From positions 651,575 through 715,574 of the forward strand of contig NW_006763148.1 of NCBI RefSeq assembly GCF_000264905.1: a stretch of 64,000 nucleotides of DNA. The letters are read 5' to 3'. Position numbers and translations under genes: made by a program. Positions 59,501-64,000 of this stretch are shown here, piece by piece. The notes below the pieces were generated by a model. That model ran no database searches. It saw only the letters and a program-made list of their open reading frames with translations, and was not told the origin of the DNA. Source of the DNA: Stereum hirsutum FP-91666 SS1. Taxonomy: Eukaryota; Basidiomycota; Agaricomycetes; Russulales; Stereaceae. Each line of letters opens with the position of its first letter. The first letter of the stretch is position 1.

Positions 59501-60007
59501 GTCGAGGCCATAAAGACGGTCGAAGATGGTTCGAACGATCCGACGGACCTCAACGAGGAGGAGACGTCCGCCCTGGGCGTCGAGAACGCGTTCGCTCCCT
59601 CCGGATCGGGATCTGGCCAGAACCTCGCGAGTCCGAGCGTGCATGGTAAAAACTCGTTGGGGCGGAAGAGCCTCAGTCTTTATTCCCATTCTCGGGATGT
59701 GTCGTTGTCGCCTTATAGGGACAGGGGAGGAGAGAGACTGAATAGTCCGAGCATTGTGGTCGATGATCAGAGCGATGCGGAGGTTGAGAGTCCTCTGAGT
59801 CCGAATAGTGGAAATACTGGTGGAGGGGTGAGGAGAGAGAGATCGAGAGGGACGGGGAGGGGGAGGAGGAGGAGGAGGAGGGAGAGCGAGCTTGAGGGGT
59901 TGAGCTTGCATGGGCAGGAAGGGGAGGATGCGGAGATTGTGGCGGATAGGAGGAGGAGTTCGATGATTAGGCTTTCGATGGGTGAGGAGATGCAGGCGGG
60001 GGTGTGA
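56575..60007 (+). CDS. Major facilitator superfamily transporter
   Basis: Starts MPSFRRSPPPEEQAPLLEG at 56575. An in-frame Met at 56446 exists, but a TATAAG near 56420 would put the transcription start about there, favouring 56575. The first membrane helix (WIAPVILVSSLC) is followed by an unusually long intron (56823-57218), then RGMTLAPRVEVYTQLACRAI. MFS motif A appears as GWLSHLSDVYGRKKVLAFSVFG. Later helices include GLASGPWLNGLIL and TLFVAAIIIALINLSFVSFVLPE. A long charged cytoplasmic loop with Arg/Gly-rich repeats (GHGGRGGRGRRRRR) follows, then NLTLVGITLFIYLLSI, and a final helix MSSVLLYTAVVMLLLIRP. The tail of about 180 residues is Ser/Arg-rich and cytoplasmic. The 'CRGMTLAPRVEVYTQLAC' signature suggests a proton-coupled exporter-like subgroup; substrate unknown. 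Confidence 0.83.
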
Positions 60008-60618
60008 GTGGTTACAATCAAGTGGATAGGTAATGGATGATGGGTAATGAATGATGGGCGATGGGCGATGGGCGATGGGCGATGGGAAGGGTTCCGGTGG
60101 CGATTGGAGTAGGCTGCGATTTGACGGACAGGGCTTGGGAAGTTAAAGGTAGTGACTGGTGTGGGTAGTATACCGGTGGACTAGGATTCTTTTGTTCTCG
60201 TGTTTATTCGTGTTTTAGGAAGACCGTTTGTGATCTTTTGATCTGCACACCACGTAATCTTCGTGCGTTTCTTGTTGTACTATAATAGTGATATCCAGAT
60301 ATGCCGCCGTAAGTTTCACGGCGAGGCTCTCAATTCGGAGCGGTGGCGTTCCCTCTGCGCAGTTTCGTAGAGGAAACGATGCCCCAATGACGAAACACGG
60401 CGCTTCCATAAACACTGCGCTGTTTCTGACGGGATTGAGACGGGCGCAAGATATTTCACACAAGTCTGGATATTTCGAACCGAGCAGAAGTTCAATTCAA
60501 CATAAATCATATGGCATAAATGAATACTCTAGCTATTGCGAGACATGGGTTGGAAGGTGAATGCATATACAAGGCCAAATACCACGGAAAGCATATATCT
60601 AGTCATATAGTCATACAA
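60008..60618. other. Convergent spacer with a GATGGGC tandem repeat
   Basis: About 600 bases between converging genes. A short tandem repeat of GATGGGC-like heptamers runs about 60036-60088. Open frames here show no domain. Confidence 0.5.
60036..60088 (+). repeat. GATGGGC heptamer tandem repeat
   Basis: Four consecutive GATGGGC copies preceded by degenerate units (GATGGGTAAT, GAATGATGGGC). Located just after the MFS stop codon, in the probable 3' UTR. Confidence 0.75.
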
Positions 60619-63600
60619 TCATACACCGACGGCATCACTCGCAGGATCCGATGAAAAGAAATGTTCGCGAACCGAGTTGCGAGGGTCTAGTGCGTAACTC
60701 GACTTGGACCAGTCGTACCACTGATCGCCAAAGAGGCCGGCCATGCAAGTATCACGCACGTTCATGAGCGGGAACTTGTGTGCTCGGTCACCCTCACTTT
60801 GAAAGAGAGGCGTGGCAATGGGCCCCGTCACCAACGTTCGCATAAAGCGAGGAATACCATGGTTGTCATCAGGAGTCTTGAGAGAGGGACCTGTAGCCCC
60901 CCGGGTCCCATGAGATCGCTCGGCCGTCGGTACGCACTGTTCGGCTGGACCCTCGGCTGCCAGCCACTCGGGCTCGGAACTCGGAAGCTCGTCGACGTCG
61001 CCGCGCTCTGCGTTCACCATCTCGTTCAAGGCAGCGAGGACTCTGGCCCTCATAACTGGGGTTGAAAAGGTCTTGTTGCCGTCCTATCCAAACGGATGAT
61101 CTATTAGTATGGGTGAGGACTTTGCCGACGTGATCAAGACACACCTTGTCAGTCCTCGAATAGATGTTATCCGGCTCGACGGATTCGACAGCACTGAGGA
61201 ATGTTTCGGGGTTCAGCACAAATTCACCGAGTTTCTTCGAGTATTGACCGTCGCTCCATTTCATCTGAGCAAACATGATCGTCTTGGCCTTGGTCTCCTT
61301 CTCTTCTAAAACACAGAGCCAGTCGGGGCGGGCATTATTGTCCAGCCAGAACCACGAGAAGCCTCGTCCACTCTCCACGGCCTTCGCGAGGGCTTCAGCG
61401 TTACGGGCAGTAAATCCGAAAGGCAAGTTTGGCGCTTTCGTCCAGGAGGTAGAGAACGACAAAGATTTACCGTTGCGCTTGATGACCCCTACCAGCGTAA
61501 ATTCCTTGTCTGCCAACTCAGCCCAGTACCCCCCGACCTTGAAGACACGTATCAGCTTGGTATACTTGCCGCCGAAGTGATGCATCATGAGCAGAGCGAA
61601 TTCCATTTGGAGTCGATATCCTTGTTCGACGTTGTTGAGCGCTTGGGTACGGAGGTCGTTCATCCAGGTCACTATATTGCCGGTGCACCTCATGAGAACG
61701 TTGCCGAGGGCGACCGGCTCGTCCATTGCGACTGGACCAACTGAGCCACCATCACGCGTGTCTTCACTGTTCTGTTTGATATACGCTATACCGGATTCTA
61801 TCAATTCGGCATGCTTGGGGTGGATGATAGAGGGAAAGCTGGCGATCCCATAGCGTAAGGTAGCTGACAGGAGGGCTGACATGAAGTGCTCATCCTCTGC
61901 GAAGGAACAGACGTTAGATGAAACTGAGGAATGATAACTGCGTCTCGAGGAGGGAGTCGACGAACCTCTGGCCAATTTGAGCACCAGGTCCCAGTTGACG
62001 GCAGCTGCTACGGCCGCTATCTCATCGAGATCGGCCCGTGAAAGTGTCGCACCTGCGTCCTCGTTTCACGGCGGGGGGGTCAGTATTTGGCGCACGCCAA
62101 AGCCATTTGCATTGTCAGATCCATATCCAGGAAATAGATACCAAAATGGGACGCTCCAGATCATATATTTGTCGTAGTTTAGTGTAAAATCCATAGTTTT
62201 GCTTTGAATTCCGCTTCGGACTCGCCCAGATGAGAAGCTGAAGAAAAACAATGGTGCCCTGCAAATGGTTATATTTTTGCTGAACTATAGAGTCCTCCAA
62301 ATCAAGAGACGAAGGCCCGCTTTAGACCTCAAAATGGCGTGACCCAAAGCCACTCTTTGGACTGCTCGATTCAGTGAACCAAAGGCGAGCAATCGGGCCC
62401 CATATGGAGCTCTCCATAGTCCAACTTTGGAAATTTTGCGATCTGATAGCCAATCAACGTCCGCCACGTGGCAGATTGAGCCCAAAGCCAGACTATAGAG
62501 AGCAGCATATCGGGCTCAATTGTTTGCCTTTGGTTCACCAAATCGAGCAGTCCAAATAATGGCTTTGGGTCATGCCATTTTGAGGTCTAAAGCGGGCCTT
62601 CGTCTCTTGATTTGGAGGACTCTATAGTTCAGCAAAAATATAACCATTTGCAGGGCACCATTGTTTTTCTTCAGCTTCTCATCTGGGCGAGTCCGAAGCG
62701 GAATTCAAAGCAAAACTATGGATTTTACACTAAACTACGACAAATATATGATCTGGAGCGTCCCATTTTGGTATCTATTTCCTGGATATGGATCTGACAA
62801 TGCAAATGACTTTGGCGTGCGCCAAATATTGATCCCCCCGCCGTGTTTCTTCTATCGTTGACTGTGAACCCGTGGGTGGCCTGGAACATGTACTTGTCGA
62901 AAAGGCGGTGTATAGCTAGGGGCTGTTTCTCTTCATGATGACGACGTAAGCATCGGAGAAGAATATCACACCAAGCCGCGGCAATTCGTGGTCTATATTT
63001 ATCATGCAAGTGAGCTGCGAAGGAGATGAAGGGCGGAGAAGGACTATCAACGAACCTGCCTGGCAACCACGATGTGCACCTAATGAGGAGATCCTCATGG
63101 ACGGGATTGGTTTTCGGGCGCAGCATCCAGTCGAACTTCGGAAGAACAAGATAAGATTTCAACCATTCACCAAGTTGTTCGGCTTCGTCGAAGACCCCAG
63201 CACGATTCTTCGTGAAAATGTTACCGGCTTTCAAAGCGCTGGACGACAAGGCTTCTTGGGCAAAGCGCATGGAAAGACCGGTCCCAGAGTAGACCACATT
63301 GGTCACCATGTCATAATCGTCGCGAACTATCTTCTGGATCACTGCGAGGATAGGGCGACGCACGTTGGGGTCCCTGTCCGAGCAAAACCGGTCCAAGAAC
63401 TCTTGTACGGCCCGCTGGGCCTCGTCCACCGCCATCCAGAGGGTCCTTTTGTTCAAGTTGTCTACGGGGAAGAGACGTGCATGCTTTTTGATGATAATCG
63501 TCCACAACTGGCGCGCTATAAACACACAATCGTGGTCGTCGACAGCTCGAGCGTCAGGTCCGGTAGTAATGCGAAGGGCCTCGATGAGAGCGCGGAAGAT

Positions 63601-64000
63601 GTCGTTCGGCTGAGTTCCATCCGCGACGAGATTGGGCGCGGCCTGAATGAATAGCCACTGCAGACGAACTAGTGCAGGATCCCAATCTTCCGGTACTGAG
63701 TCGAGGAAACGAAGTAAGACTGCGAGACGGACTACGATGAGCATCCCGATGCAGCGTTGGACGATCTTCTTGTTGGCCTCAAACTGCGCTTGCGTAGTGG
63801 CTTGCTTCCACTCGGAATGATTGGGCATCATTTCCAGCAGAACCGAAAGGTCTCGAGAGCCATACCCATAGGTCTGTGCGTCTCTTCTCTCATCTGCGAA
63901 CGAAAAGTAGAACCCCCAGTTCTCAGTAAGGCCCGTGAAGAGAGTCGCCGATTTCCCAGAACCAGGCGAGTTGATATAAAGGGTACTGCACGAAAGAGTC
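60619..64000 (-). pseudogene. P-loop NTPase-like protein broken by a foldback element (5' end beyond window)
   Basis: The gene runs in from the right edge. The first visible residues form a Walker A loop, YINSPGSGKSATLF, followed by WGFYFSFADERRD. The long exon 62846-63831 then encodes helices (CIGMLIVVRLAVLLRFLDSV, WLFIQAAPNLVADGTQPNDIFRALIEAL) and continues to VNDRRN. There it is interrupted by the 779-bp element 62067-62845, which introduces a stop after about 40 codons. Beyond the element the frame resumes in place (WDLVLKLARGSS at about 61,975-62,010) and continues to 60619 through introns near 61.9 and 61.08-61.15 kb. This architecture resembles the P-loop, Crinkler-like or disease-resistance-like proteins expanded in mushrooms, whose function is poorly known. 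Whether a shortened product is made is unknown. Confidence 0.65.
62067..62845. mobile_element. Palindromic foldback element inserted in a coding exon
   Basis: Both ends start CACGGCGGGGGG (outward to inward), and TTT flanks both sides (62064-62066 and 62846-62848). The arms are inverted copies: the stretch around 62108-62338 matches the reverse complement of the right arm essentially without mismatch by eye, and open frames in it give identical 61-residue translations on opposite strands (62115-62300 and 62612-62797). The arms diverge toward the centre near 62456. The element encodes no recognisable protein. The 3-bp duplication and long arms indicate a foldback-type DNA transposon or MITE; superfamily not assigned. 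Confidence 0.85.

Noticed and set aside
62067..62845. Foldback element as a functional intron of the P-loop gene
   Set aside because: No GT near its 5' end and no AG near its 3' end on the gene strand give the frame-restoring junction; the flanking TTT duplication fits insertion instead.
62066..62861. Mirror-image open frames on both strands encoding identical peptides
   Set aside because: They arise from the inverted arms of the foldback element, not from genes.

Overview
The window is nuclear DNA from a filamentous basidiomycete, most likely an Agaricomycete. The signs are intron-rich genes with short introns (about 50-90 nt, GT..AG), dense genes on both strands, F-box and BTB proteins of the kind expanded in mushrooms, an oligopeptide (OPT) transporter, a mushroom-type P-loop protein, and long low-complexity Ser/Pro/Ala-rich segments. 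No tRNA, rRNA, CRISPR array or bacterial-style operon was seen.

Layout. 0.2-1.7 kb (-): TPR-SET protein. 2.5-5.1 kb (+): SPO11, the meiotic double-strand-break transesterase. 5.4-6.7 kb (-): single-pass membrane protein with a PPxY motif. 7.1-8.2 kb (-): BTB protein. 8.8-11.1 kb (+): CDC6 replication licensing factor with MCB boxes upstream. 11.1-13.3 kb: long spacer. 13.3-14.1 kb (+): unknown protein. 14.3-18.0 kb (-): gamma-tubulin complex component. 18.7-20.0 kb (-): second BTB protein. 20.8-22.8 kb (-): RGG-box, caprin-like protein. 23.5-25.2 kb (+): F-box/LRR protein. 25.9-27.7 kb (+): two tandem members of an unrecognised small gene family. 28.0-31.8 kb (-): OPT transporter. 33.6-34.4 kb (+): mitochondrial ATP synthase OSCP (ATP5). 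35.0-43.6 kb (+): giant SUV39-type histone lysine methyltransferase. 44.0-44.7 kb (-): third member of the small family. 45.1-47.0 kb (-): GPI transamidase subunit PIG-U/GAB1. 47.2-49.6 kb (+): F-box protein. 50.8-54.7 kb (+): large nuclear-type protein with a PCNA-binding-like motif. 55.1-55.8 kb: TA-flanked MITE. 56.6-60.0 kb (+): MFS transporter. 60.6 kb to the right edge (-): P-loop protein broken by a palindromic foldback element.

Most genes are housekeeping or chromosome-biology genes (meiotic breaks, replication licensing, microtubule nucleation, H3K9-type methylation, GPI anchoring, ATP synthesis). They are neighbours rather than a functional cluster. The best novelty candidates are: (i) a three-member paralogous family in which all members share two intron positions and an exactly 180-nt middle exon; (ii) a 779-bp near-perfect palindromic element inserted in a coding exon, where removing it with one TTT duplication restores the reading frame; (iii) a 709-bp MITE with 26-bp terminal inverted repeats and TA duplications; (iv) a methyltransferase carrying four SUMO-interaction-like motifs. 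All calls come from reading the sequence; no database search was run, and splice sites are inferred.
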